Below are positions 11,229 to 19,516 of a stretch of DNA of 64,000 nt, one piece after another. The notes beneath the pieces were generated by a model. That model had not been told where the DNA came from. It made no database searches and was given only the letters and a program-made list of their open reading frames with translations. Source of the DNA: Planctomycetaceae bacterium. Lineage in GTDB: Bacteria > Planctomycetota > Planctomycetia > Planctomycetales > Planctomycetaceae. Each line of letters begins with the position of its first letter. Position 1 is the stretch's first letter. The stretch covers positions 62,001 through 126,000 of the forward strand of contig JAKFWA010000054.1 of the NCBI GenBank assembly GCA_021732995.1, given 5' to 3'. The position numbers were made by a program, and so were the translations under genes.

Positions 11229-12580
11229 AGTTACTGATGGCTGGCGTAGTCGCACTAAGTTGCTTGTTGATTCACGTCGAGAGTTTCGCTGCCGATATTC
11301 CCGCGAAGGATCGCACGGTGATTCTCGTGAGCCTGGACGGCTTCCCGGCTTGGATGTGGAAAGATCCTTCGCTGCCGATTCCAAACTTGCGACGGTTAGC
11401 AGAGGAAGGCGTCGTGGCTGAGGCGATGACGGTTTCGAATCCGTCAATCACCTGGATCAATCACACGACGATGATCACCGGCGTCGAACCTCGTAAGCAC
11501 GGCGTGCTGTTCAACGGGCTGCTGGTACGAAATGGAGATCAACCGCCCAAAGTGGAGCCATGGCGGAATCGTGAGGAAATGGTCCACGTGCCGACGCTGT
11601 ACGATGCCACGACCGCTGCCAAGCTGACCAGCGCTGAAGTCGATTGGGTCGCTGTGACTAATCCCAAGACGATCACTTGGTCGTTCCCTGAGCTACCAAC
11701 CAAAGACAATGAGATCGCCAAGGAGTTGATCGATGCTGGCGAGATGACTGCAGAGCAGATCGAGTGGTTCAAGTCGAAGAACCCCGCGTGGCGGGATGTC
11801 ATCTGGACGAAGGCCGCGTGTCATCTCATTAAGACACGCAAGCCGAACTTTTTGATGTTCCATCTGCTGAATACGGATGCGATCAATCACGGCACCGGTC
11901 CCGGCACGAGCGCCAGCTTCACCGCCTATGCATTTGCAGACCGGCTGATGGGCGATCTGCTGCAGTCCATCAAGGACGCCGGACTACAAGACAAGGCTAC
12001 TGTGATCGTGACCACGGATCACGGCTTCAAGAAGGTGAAAAATGTTATCTATCCCAACGTCGCTTTCAGAAAAGCCGGCTTGATCAATGCAAACGGCGCC
12101 AAGGTCTTGAATTGCGAGGCTTACACGATGGCTCAAGGCGGCCTTGCTTTTGTCTATGTCACCGATCCGAACAAGAAAACCAAACTGCTGCCGCAGCTCA
12201 GACAATTATGCGGAAAGCTGGAAGGCGTCAGCCAGGTCATCGATGGCGAAGAGGGTCACAAGCTGGGCATGCCAACGCCAGCGGAGAATCAGGGGATGGG
12301 CGATCTGGTCCTCTATGCTAAGGATGGCTATGCGTTTCAAACGCCCGTCGATCGTGAGCAAGAAGTCGAACCGTCGAAGACCTATCTCGGGACTCACGGA
12401 TATCCGAACACCGAAGCGGATCTGGACGGCATCTTCCTGGCCTGGGGCTACGGCATCGGGAAGGGCAAGCAACTGAAGCGAGTGACCAATCTCGACATTG
12501 CTCCCACGATTGCGAGGCTGCTTAACGTCGAAATGCCAGAAATGGACGGCAGAGTGCTCACCGAGGTGCTGGCTCCTTAG
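11225..12580 (+). CDS. Exported type I phosphodiesterase/alkaline phosphatase family protein (ENPP-like)
   Basis: 451 residues with a signal peptide (about 3-22) and a GAGGAAG box before the ATG. ILVSLDGFPAWMW gives the first metal ligand (Asp). NPSITWINHTTMITGVEPRKHGV supplies the catalytic Thr in the nucleotide pyrophosphatase/phosphodiesterase pattern. Later ligands are HLLNTDAINHGTGPG and VTTDHGFKKV, and a final His lies in LGTHGYPNTEADLDGIF. It is therefore a periplasmic or surface phosphodiesterase or nucleotide pyrophosphatase; the exact substrate is not readable. It overlaps the Thg1-like gene by 4 bp although one product is exported and the other cytoplasmic, which argues against a direct shared reaction. 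Confidence 0.9.
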   Translation: MKLLMAGVVALSCLLIHVESFAADIPAKDRTVILVSLDGFPAWMWKDPSLPIPNLRRLAEEGVVAEAMTVSNPSITWINHTTMITGVEPRKHGVLFNGLLVRNGDQPPKVEPWRNREEMVHVPTLYDATTAAKLTSAEVDWVAVTNPKTITWSFPELPTKDNEIAKELIDAGEMTAEQIEWFKSKNPAWRDVIWTKAACHLIKTRKPNFLMFHLLNTDAINHGTGPGTSASFTAYAFADRLMGDLLQSIKDAGLQDKATVIVTTDHGFKKVKNVIYPNVAFRKAGLINANGAKVLNCEAYTMAQGGLAFVYVTDPNKKTKLLPQLRQLCGKLEGVSQVIDGEEGHKLGMPTPAENQGMGDLVLYAKDGYAFQTPVDREQEVEPSKTYLGTHGYPNTEADLDGIFLAWGYGIGKGKQLKRVTNLDIAPTIARLLNVEMPEMDGRVLTEVLAP

Positions 12581-12593
12581 GCGACCCGCTCGA

Positions 12594-13418
12594 TTACTTG
12601 GTTTTGCTGTCCGATGAAGTTTTCCGTTGCTTGCGGCGGACTTGGTAGTTGCCGCGGCGCTCGTCGAAGTCGAGGTGCACATAGCCTTTGTCTTCGAGGT
12701 CTTCGAGCAGGTCCGAAAAGCTGGAGAAGCCGTAGTAATCCTCGTTGAACTGCGGATAGACGCGTCGCACCGCTTGCTTCAGCATCGAACCCCAGACGAA
12801 GTCGTAGTCCTGTTCGAGCGATCGCACGACTTCCATGACATGGTCGCGAGCTTCTTGCTTCTTGTCGGAGTCCGTTTTTACGGCGCCCGGCTTGGCTGCG
12901 GTCTTGGGCGGTGCCTTGGTCGCGCTGCGAATCAAGTCGTCGTAGTAGATGAACTCGTCGCAGTTGGCGATCAGCAAGTCCGAAGTAGAACTCTTCACGC
13001 CGCAACCGATGACGCGTTTGTTGTTCTCTTTAAGCTTGGAGACCAGCGGCGAAAAATCGCTGTCACCTGAGATCAGCGCGAAGATGTCGATGTGCCCTTT
13101 GGAGTAACAGAGGTCGAGAGCGTCGACCACCATGCGGATGTCCGCGCTGTTCTTGCCGCTCATTTTGGTTTGAGGAATGTCGATCAGTTCGATTCCCTGA
13201 CCATGAAACTCGCGCAGAGAATCCTCGTAGTTACGCCAGTCGCAATAGGCCCGCTTGTAGACGAGGCGACCTTTCTCCAGCAGCCGTTTCAGAATCAACT
13301 GGATCTGAAATCTGCCCGCCCGCATGTCTCGCGCGCCGATGGCGACGTTCTCGAAGTCAATGAACACGGCAATCAGGGGCTCTTCTGAGCCAGGCGTGTC
13401 GAAGCGGGATGTAGCCAT
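12594..13418 (-). CDS. NYN domain / OST-HTH (LOTUS) RNA-binding protein
   Basis: 274 residues with GAGGATT before the ATG. The N-terminal NYN (PIN-like) ribonuclease domain (about 14-160) shows its acidic residues in VFIDFENVAIGA, KNSADIRMVVDALDL and ALISGDSDFSPLV. A short Lys/Ala-rich linker (about 165-190) leads to a C-terminal winged-helix OST-HTH/LOTUS domain (about 192-262), including VWGSMLKQAVRRVYPQF and LEDKGYVHLDFDERRGNY. The LabA/DUF88 NYN family plus OST-HTH is a known bacterial combination, expected to cleave or regulate RNA. It converges on the phosphodiesterase gene with a 13-bp gap. Confidence 0.92.
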   Translation of the reverse strand: MATSRFDTPGSEEPLIAVFIDFENVAIGARDMRAGRFQIQLILKRLLEKGRLVYKRAYCDWRNYEDSLREFHGQGIELIDIPQTKMSGKNSADIRMVVDALDLCYSKGHIDIFALISGDSDFSPLVSKLKENNKRVIGCGVKSSTSDLLIANCDEFIYYDDLIRSATKAPPKTAAKPGAVKTDSDKKQEARDHVMEVVRSLEQDYDFVWGSMLKQAVRRVYPQFNEDYYGFSSFSDLLEDLEDKGYVHLDFDERRGNYQVRRKQRKTSSDSKTK

Positions 13419-13510
13419 CAGAATCCTCAGGGTAAGGCGGACTTCGCAGTAGCGATTCGAGCGTGCTTGTAGATTGCCGCGTCCGTTGCTGAAAGGCTCA
13501 CGGCTTCAAA

Positions 13511-15043
13511 TCATGACGGACTCAACAGGCGACGGCCGGTTCGTCGGATGGCGTCGAGCAGTTTGGCAAGGTGTTCGCGGGTCGTTAGAGGATTGATGAT
13601 CGTGACGCGCAGGGCCTGCTGACCATCGAGCTTCGTCTGAACGATGTAGAACTCGCCGGAATGAATCAGTTCCCGACGCAGATCCAGTATGAACTGAGAC
13701 AGCTTGGTTTCCGGGGCTCCCTGCAGCTCCGCAGGCACGTGCCGGAACGCGACGATGTTGCATTCAGGTTCGTGCAGGGGCGCGAAGTCAGGAGCGTCGC
13801 TGAGCATCTCGTAGAAGACTTTGCCGAGATCGAAGGTGGCGTCGACGAGATCCTCAAACAACTGCTGTCCGAAGAGAGCCCAGGTACCCCACAGGCCATA
13901 CGCGGCCGCACGCTTGGTGCATTCAGGAGTCATCATGCCGCTATCGAATTCTGCCAGTCCCGGCGCGGATGGATCGAAGAGATAAGGCGCATCCTGACGG
14001 AAGGCTTCGTAACGATGAGCCTTGTTGCGATAAAAGACGAACGCGCACAGCGCCGGCATGAACATCATCTTGTGAGCGTCCCAGACCAATGAGTCGACTT
14101 GGTCAACTCCGCTCAGCAGATGGCGATATTTTCGGCTGAGGCAGGCGGCTCCGCCGTGAGCGGCATCTACGTGCAGCCAGACTTTATGCCGCTGGCACAC
14201 TGCTGCGATGTCCGCCAGCGGATCAAAAGCCCCGATCGGCGTGGCGCAGGAACAGCTCGAAACTGCGATCACGGTTCGACTTTGGGCCTTCAATGATATC
14301 AGCAGTTCGTCGAGTCGTTGCGGGTCCATCTGGCGTTTGGAATTCAGCGGCGCGCGGACGACGTTCTTCGTTCCGATGCCGAGAACTCCCGCCGCGCGAG
14401 AGACGCTGTAGTGAGCATCGTGATGAGCGACCAGCACCGCGTTACGGTCGCCGATGCCGCGTTCCCAGGCGTCACCCAAGGCGACGTTGCGCGCGGTGAG
14501 TAACCCCGTCAGGTTCCCCAGCGAGCCTCCGTGTGTGACGAAGCCCGCGAAAGAGTCTTCTGGCCAGCCGATGCTTTCGCCGAGGCGTTGCACGAGAGCT
14601 CGCTCGACCGCCGTAGCCCAGGGACCCATCTCGTAGATGGCCATCACCTGATTGGTGACCGATCCGACGGCGTCAAACCAACCGGCAACCGGAACCGGTG
14701 CGGGCACTTGATGGCCGATGTAGCGCGGGTCGTGCAGGTTATGTCCGTGCGACAGCATCTCGTTGACGAGTGCTTCGAAGCGCGCCGTGACGTTGCCTTG
14801 CGAGTGCGGTCCCGCGTTCACCTGCTCGTCCAGCGGCTTCCCGGCCTGGTGGATGTAGTCGAGCGGCTCCCCCCAATTCAGCACGCGACCTTCTGAATGC
14901 TGCACAGCACTCAGGTGCTGGCTCAGTTGGTCCGCCAGTTGGTGGCCGAGGTCACGCAGCAGGTTGGGGCTGAACGCTGCGCGGATTCGAGCCAGGCGGG
15001 CAGTGTCGTGGGACGTGGTCGTTGAGGTTGTGTCGTTGGTCAT
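13511..15043 (-). CDS. PLP-dependent group II decarboxylase/aminotransferase-fold protein
   Basis: 510 residues. This is a type-I-fold PLP enzyme related to glutamate, aromatic-L-amino-acid and 2,4-diaminobutyrate decarboxylases. GFVTHGGSLGNLTGLLTARN is the phosphate-binding region, HHDAHYSVSRAAGVLGIG contains the ring-stacking His, HVDAAHGGAACLS carries the Asp that pairs with the pyridine N, and SLVWDAHKMMFMP carries the Schiff-base Lys. The long N-terminal segment (about 1-110) is normal for the family. The substrate amino acid is not predictable. It is divergent from the second PSD1 gene across about 200 bp and lies 92 bp upstream of the NYN gene on the same strand. Confidence 0.9.
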   Translation of the reverse strand: MTNDTTSTTTSHDTARLARIRAAFSPNLLRDLGHQLADQLSQHLSAVQHSEGRVLNWGEPLDYIHQAGKPLDEQVNAGPHSQGNVTARFEALVNEMLSHGHNLHDPRYIGHQVPAPVPVAGWFDAVGSVTNQVMAIYEMGPWATAVERALVQRLGESIGWPEDSFAGFVTHGGSLGNLTGLLTARNVALGDAWERGIGDRNAVLVAHHDAHYSVSRAAGVLGIGTKNVVRAPLNSKRQMDPQRLDELLISLKAQSRTVIAVSSCSCATPIGAFDPLADIAAVCQRHKVWLHVDAAHGGAACLSRKYRHLLSGVDQVDSLVWDAHKMMFMPALCAFVFYRNKAHRYEAFRQDAPYLFDPSAPGLAEFDSGMMTPECTKRAAAYGLWGTWALFGQQLFEDLVDATFDLGKVFYEMLSDAPDFAPLHEPECNIVAFRHVPAELQGAPETKLSQFILDLRRELIHSGEFYIVQTKLDGQQALRVTIINPLTTREHLAKLLDAIRRTGRRLLSPS

Positions 15044-15243
15044 GGACGCGTGGTGAGTTTAATCAAAGAGCGGCCGAAGCCGCCGGATGAGTTAGGAAAC
15101 AGCGAGAAAACTTATGTCGACAGCGGGCAACTTTCCGACAGACAGGCTTTCCGGACAAAGCTTTCCTCGCATCAAGTGCCTGGAGAAGTTAAAGGAGAGT
15201 TCTGCACGAAGCATCCCACCTTAATCGCCCCTCGAGCTGATCC

Positions 15244-17814
15244 ATGTGGTTCTTTCGATCGATTCTAAGTCTACTGACAATTCTTGCCTGTTCGTCGTTC
15301 GCCTCAGCGGATGATCGTGAACAGTTCTTTGAAACGAAGATTCGCCCGGTGCTCGCTACCAAGTGCTTCAAGTGCCACGGTGGTGAGAAGGTCAGCGGCA
15401 ATCTGCGTGTGGATTCTCTGGAGTCGTTCCTCAAGGGTGGCGACACGGGGCCGACGTTGGTCGCAAACAAGCCCGCCGAGAGCCTGCTGATCCGCGCGCT
15501 GAGTCACGAGGACAACGACATTCAGATGCCGCCGGACAAGCCGCTGCCGAAGCCGGTTGTCGACGACTTTCGCAGGTGGATCGCAGACGGAGCGTTCTGG
15601 CCGAAGGGTGCTCAACCCGGTGCTGGCAAGTTTGAGTCAGAACGGCACTGGGCCTTCCGCCCCGTGGTCGTATCGCCTGCGCCGCTTGTGAAGAACTCCG
15701 CTTGGCCGCGCGGCGAAGTCGATCAGTTCATCCTCGCCAAACTGGAAGCCACCGGGTTGGCGCCGTCCGGGCAAACGGATCGCGCGACTCTGATTCGCCG
15801 CCTGAAGTTGGATCTGCTTGGACTGCCGCCGACTTATGAAGAGACGCGCGAGTTCGTCGAGGATGCTCGGCCGGATGCGTACGAAGTGGTCGTCGAGCGT
15901 TTTCTGGACTCGCCGCATTACGGTGAACGCTGGGGACGCCATTGGCTCGACATCGCGCGATATGCAGACACCAAAGGCTATGTGTTCCAGGAAGAGCGAA
16001 AGTATGCCTTCGCCTATACCTATCGGGACTGGGTCATCCGCAGTCTGAATGCGGACTTGCCGTATGATGAATTTGTGCGCCGCCAGATTGCCGCCGACGC
16101 GTTGGTGAAGGATGGTCTTGATCAGAGCGAGCAAGCCGCGCTGGGGTTTCTCACTCTGGGCCGGCGGTTTCTGAACAATCAGAACGACATCATCGACGAC
16201 CGGTTGGACGTGACGATTCGTGGCACGATGGCGCTGACGATCGCTTGTGCTCGCTGTCACGATCACAAGTTCGACCCGATTCCCGCAGCCGACTACTACT
16301 CATTGCACGGCGTCTTCGCGAGTTCTCAGGAACCGAAGGATCTGCCGAACGCGATGGTGATCCAGGACAAAGAGAAGCCGCACAACTCGCGCATTCTGTT
16401 GCGTGGTCAGCCAGGCAATAACGGCCCGGAAGTTCCCCGTCAGTTCCTGCAGGTAGTGGCCGGGCCGGATCGGAAGCCGTTCACTCAGGGCAGTGGTCGT
16501 TTGGAACTCTCGCAGGCGATTACCAGTCCCGACAATCCGCTCACGGCGCGTGTGATTGTGAATCGCCTGTGGCGTGAGCACTTCCATCAACCGCTGGTGC
16601 GCTCTACCAGTGACTTCGGATTGCGCTGCGAGCCGCCTTCACATCCTGAGTTGCTGGACAACCTCGCGGCCCGGTTTGTCGCTTCTGGCTGGTCGTTGAA
16701 GTGGTTGCATCGCGAGCTGGTTCTCTCGGCGACCTATCAGCAGTCCAGTCAGGATGATCCCGCCAAGCGTGCGGTGGATTCGGAGAACCGTCTGCTGTGG
16801 CGCATGAATCGCGGACGCTTGAACCTCGAAGCGATGCGCGATTCCATCCTCGCGGCGGCCGGCTCACTGGATGAGACCTTCAACGGCCCCAGTGTTGAGA
16901 TCGCGACCGGAACGGCATCGCGTCGTCGCACGATCTACGGGTTTGTCGATCGCCAGAACCTGCCGGGCTTTTTCCGCACGTTCGATTTCGCCAGTCCGGA
17001 TACACACAACCCCGGCCGCTTCGAGACGACGGTGCCGCAGCAGACTCTTTATCTCCGCAACAGTCCGTTCGTGGCTGCCGAGGTCACGCGTCTGGCCAAC
17101 TCGCTGCCGGACGCATCCGATTCTGAACGCGTCCGAGCTTTGTATCACGAGATCTTCGCGCGTGATCCGGGACCGGATGAACTCGCGCTGGCGCTGGAGT
17201 TCGTCTCCGTGCCGACGCCGGTGAGTGCTCCTGCTTCAACCGTATGGTCCTATGGTCATGGCCATTTCAACGAGGGCACTGGAAAGCTGGATTCATTCAC
17301 GGCGCTGTCGAGTTTCATCAATCAGATGTGGCGCGGCGGCAGCGAACTGCCGGATCCCCAGATTGGCTGGGCCATGTGGCATGCCAACGGCGGACATCCG
17401 GGGAATTCTCAGCACGCGGTCGTGCTACGTTGGACCGCGCCGCGGTCGATGACCATCAAGCTCAGCGGCTCTCTGCATCATCCGGCCAAAGAGGGCGATG
17501 GCGTGCGGGCCTTTGTCTCCTCAAACCGTCACGGCCAAGTCGCCGCATGGAAGGCCAAAAACAGCCGCACGGGAACAGTCAAAGACGGCATCGCGGTTGA
17601 GGCCGGTGACACCATCGACTTCGTGGTGGATTGCGGCGAGAACGAAAACAACGACTCGTTCAGTTGGGCTCCTGTGATCGAAGATCAAAGCAATCCGTCC
17701 GCTCGCTGGGCTTCCGCCCAACAATTCCGAGGCCCCGCCGCACGGGCTCTGGATGCCTGGGCTCAACTCGCTCAAGTGCTGCTGCTGTCGAACGAGTTCC
17801 AGTTCGTGGACTGA
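15244..17814 (+). CDS. PSCyt1-DUF1549-DUF1553 protein with an extra C-terminal beta module
   Basis: 856 residues. Signal peptide (about 5-22), PSCyt1 haem motif C41-x2-C44-H45, DUF1549 (about 140-350, TLIRRLKLDLLGLPPTY and GERWGRHWLDIARYAD), a second CxxCH (ACARCHDHKFDPIP) and DUF1553 (about 400-640). From about residue 657 to 815 there is an inserted module (WSYGHGHFNEGTGKLDSF through FVVDCGENENNDSFSW) of a type found in other planctomycete cytochrome proteins; a short DUF1553 tail (LAQVLLLSNEFQFVD) resumes after it. Unlike the copy at 3332, it lacks the long N-terminal carbohydrate-binding domain and no DUF1501 gene follows it. It is likely a periplasmic electron-transfer protein; substrate unknown. 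Confidence 0.93.
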   Translation: MWFFRSILSLLTILACSSFASADDREQFFETKIRPVLATKCFKCHGGEKVSGNLRVDSLESFLKGGDTGPTLVANKPAESLLIRALSHEDNDIQMPPDKPLPKPVVDDFRRWIADGAFWPKGAQPGAGKFESERHWAFRPVVVSPAPLVKNSAWPRGEVDQFILAKLEATGLAPSGQTDRATLIRRLKLDLLGLPPTYEETREFVEDARPDAYEVVVERFLDSPHYGERWGRHWLDIARYADTKGYVFQEERKYAFAYTYRDWVIRSLNADLPYDEFVRRQIAADALVKDGLDQSEQAALGFLTLGRRFLNNQNDIIDDRLDVTIRGTMALTIACARCHDHKFDPIPAADYYSLHGVFASSQEPKDLPNAMVIQDKEKPHNSRILLRGQPGNNGPEVPRQFLQVVAGPDRKPFTQGSGRLELSQAITSPDNPLTARVIVNRLWREHFHQPLVRSTSDFGLRCEPPSHPELLDNLAARFVASGWSLKWLHRELVLSATYQQSSQDDPAKRAVDSENRLLWRMNRGRLNLEAMRDSILAAAGSLDETFNGPSVEIATGTASRRRTIYGFVDRQNLPGFFRTFDFASPDTHNPGRFETTVPQQTLYLRNSPFVAAEVTRLANSLPDASDSERVRALYHEIFARDPGPDELALALEFVSVPTPVSAPASTVWSYGHGHFNEGTGKLDSFTALSSFINQMWRGGSELPDPQIGWAMWHANGGHPGNSQHAVVLRWTAPRSMTIKLSGSLHHPAKEGDGVRAFVSSNRHGQVAAWKAKNSRTGTVKDGIAVEAGDTIDFVVDCGENENNDSFSWAPVIEDQSNPSARWASAQQFRGPAARALDAWAQLAQVLLLSNEFQFVD

Positions 17815-17879
17815 GTGACGATCCGAACGCTCTCTTCGACGAGCTTAAGGAATGCCGACACCTAGCTGAAAAGAACGAG

Positions 17880-17916
17880 GCGTCAGGGAAGCGGAATGAG
17901 ATGGCTTCGCTGACGC
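17880..17916. terminator. Bidirectional stem-loop between convergent genes
   Basis: GCGTCAGGGAAGC (17880-17892) pairs with GCTTCGCTGACGC (17904-17916), 12 of 13 positions, around an 11-nt loop. It lies between the stops of the PSD1 gene and the coiled-coil gene. There is no strong T-run, so this is a structural guess. Confidence 0.5.
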
Positions 17917-17950
17917 CCAGAGATGTGAACTCGATTGGCAACCGCTGACG

Positions 17951-18253
17951 CTATTGCTTCTTGAACTCCGAGTAAGTGTCTTCAATGGTCTTCCTGAGAT
18001 CGTTCCAGGTGGTCTCCATGCCACCCTTGAAGGTCGACCATGCGTCCGAACTGTCGGAACGAAACTCTCTTAGCTTGACCTTGGCCTCGCGCTGCTGGCG
18101 TTCGCATTCCGCGAGTTGAAGTTCCAACTTGGCGCGTGCCTGGTGTTGTGCTTCCCGGATGCGCGACCGCAAGTCGTCGATGGTCAGAGCGAGTTGATCA
18201 AAGCGGTCGTTCAATGTTTTGCGAATGTTTTCGTTGTTATCCGTAGGTTGCAT
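17951..18253 (-). CDS. Small coiled-coil protein, sll1863-like stress response family
   Basis: 100 residues, GAAAGGATC box before the ATG. The whole sequence is charged and helical: residues 20-70 form a heptad-like coiled coil (RIREAQHQARAKLELQLAEC), followed by SSDAWSTFKGGMETTWNDLRK. This pattern resembles the small cyanobacterial sll1863-type stress-response proteins that occur widely in bacteria, but similarity was judged by eye. No membrane segment or catalytic motif. It is adjacent, on the same strand, to the small PLD-N-terminal-like membrane protein (45-bp gap), suggesting co-transcription. Function unknown. Confidence 0.75.
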   Translation of the reverse strand: MQPTDNNENIRKTLNDRFDQLALTIDDLRSRIREAQHQARAKLELQLAECERQQREAKVKLREFRSDSSDAWSTFKGGMETTWNDLRKTIEDTYSEFKKQ

Positions 18254-18298
18254 GACAGATCCTTTCGAGGTGACCTGTGAGTGTCGGAGTTTGGCCCT

Positions 18299-18520
18299 TT
18301 AACGCATCAGCTTGGCGTCCTCGGGGCTTTGGCCAATGAGGTAGTACAGAATCATTCCGAGCACAGGCAGCAGAATGATCAGCAATGTCCACAGGACTTT
18401 GTGGCCTGCGGATCCGCGCCCCATGAGCACAGAGGCAATCGCGATGACGTCGAGTATCAGCACCAACGCGCCGATGAGGTTTCCGCGTGAAATGTCGATA
18501 TCTGCGATGAGATCAGCCAT
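18299..18520 (-). CDS. Small two-helix membrane protein, phospholipase D-nuclease N-terminal domain type
   Basis: 73 residues from the ATG at 18520, chosen because AGGAG lies just upstream; an upstream start at 18544 adds eight residues. Two transmembrane helices are visible (NLIGALVLILDVIAIASVL and KVLWTLLIILLPVLGMILYY), separated by a short GRGSAGHK turn. This LW-x5-P-x-LG-x-I-YY-L-G pattern is the PLDc_N domain found as a stand-alone protein or before cardiolipin synthases. No catalytic HKD motif is present. It lies upstream of the coiled-coil gene in the same direction and probably shares a transcript. Role unknown, probably envelope-related. Confidence 0.8.
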   Translation of the reverse strand: MADLIADIDISRGNLIGALVLILDVIAIASVLMGRGSAGHKVLWTLLIILLPVLGMILYYLIGQSPEDAKLMR

Positions 18521-19156
18521 GGTCTTGTAACTCCTGTGATGCACGTCGATCGCCCGCGTGACACTGGAATGGGTCTCATCCGGCCCGTCACAAAACTGAG
18601 CGAAATGCTGTTTTCGTTACGGCGACGCGCACGGGCTCTGTTGAAGAATTCTGGATGCCAGTCGCATAAATCACGGGGAATCGAGCGCAGTTTGCAACGG
18701 TCGATTTTGCTTCAGGTTGTCGCGATCTGATGCACGCGCCAAGAAGACGCTTAGTGTTTGGTGAAGAGCTGAGGCTGCGAGAAATTGTGAGCGACGCTGT
18801 CCCGCGCCTTGATAATGTCCACTACCTGTTTCGATTGATGCGACTCAATCCCAGGGAGTTGGATAGTCCGAATGGACTGTGCCGAATCGCGCTGGCAGAG
18901 CTTTGATCACCAACTCATGAGAGACGAATCACCCAGGGTCTCATGCTGCAGCCGGGAGTCGCTCGTCGTGGCTGGCCCACTGAGGCGATTGTCGTATCGA
19001 CTCGACGGGCCACCTGTACTGACTTTAAGTTCAGTTTTTGCGACTCATACAGTTTTGACAGGTCTTGCAATTTGAAACTGAACAAAAGTGATGTACATTT
19101 GGTTGAGCGCCACTGCTGCACCGGTGGTGTCGAGGATCAGCCTTCTGATCTTCGTC

Positions 19157-19311
19157 GGACGACCCTCCTCGGGTGGGGTCGTCCGCCTCTTTCCCGTCGC
19201 GAGCGGCTTCGAGAGCCCCTGCACACTCTCATCCCTGCAGAGTCGCTCGCGGCAATTTCGCTCCTGTTTGCGTCGGACGGCTCACCCTCTCTCCCGTCGG
19301 GCCGTCCGACG
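19157..19311. repeat. Cluster of three stem-loops
   Basis: GGACGACCC (19157-19165) pairs with GGGTCGTCC (19176-19184). GCGAGCG (19199-19205) pairs with CGCTCGC (19244-19250). CGTCGGACGGC (19271-19281) pairs perfectly with GCCGTCCGACG (19301-19311) around a 19-nt loop. Hairpins 1 and 3 both begin with CGTCGGACG, and a TCCCGTCG motif occurs twice. They could be transcription terminators, a structured RNA or a decayed palindromic element; no function is shown. Confidence 0.5.
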
Positions 19312-19349
19312 CCACGGGGCTGATGTGAGTGTGGTTTTGATCAAAAACA

Positions 19350-19422
19350 AGACAGCGCCGGGATCGAATCAGCGACACCAGGATTTTCAGTCTTGTGCTC
19401 TACCAAATTCCCATACGGCGCT
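19350..19422 (-). pseudogene. tRNA-Phe(GAA)-like pseudogene
   Basis: Read on the minus strand, a 73-nt segment carries GGTAGAGCA (D-arm 3' side), an anticodon loop CTGAAAA with GAA anticodon flanked by CAAGA/TCCTG (one mismatch), a 5-nt variable loop, and GCTGATTCGATCCCGGC (T-arm, one mismatch). The spacing matches a tRNA-Phe. The 5' acceptor and D-stem 5' side do not pair with their partners, and there is no encoded CCA. It therefore looks like a remnant rather than a working tRNA. It sits 95 bp beyond the stop of the giant gene on the same strand. Confidence 0.5.
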
Positions 19423-19516
19423 GCTCAAGATCACCGTCACGCTCCGCAGAACGAGCCGAACTGGCACGATGTTGTCGGTTGAGCTTCAGAACATCCGCTT
19501 GCAGGCAATATTGCGA

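Larger units (their letters stand above)
18521..19516. other. Non-coding kilobase between small stress genes and the giant surface-protein gene
   Basis: No open frame here has a convincing composition or ribosome-binding site. The right half holds three consecutive stem-loops (19157-19184, 19199-19250, 19271-19311) and a decayed tRNA-Phe-like sequence (19350-19422). The left half should contain the promoter for the 18520 gene. The right part is the 3' flank of the giant gene. Confidence 0.55.

Noticed and set aside
15100-15180. Third copy of the palindromic element (GGGCAACTTTCCGACAGACA region)
   Set aside because: Similar words occur in the same order, but pairing and spacing are too degraded to call a copy.
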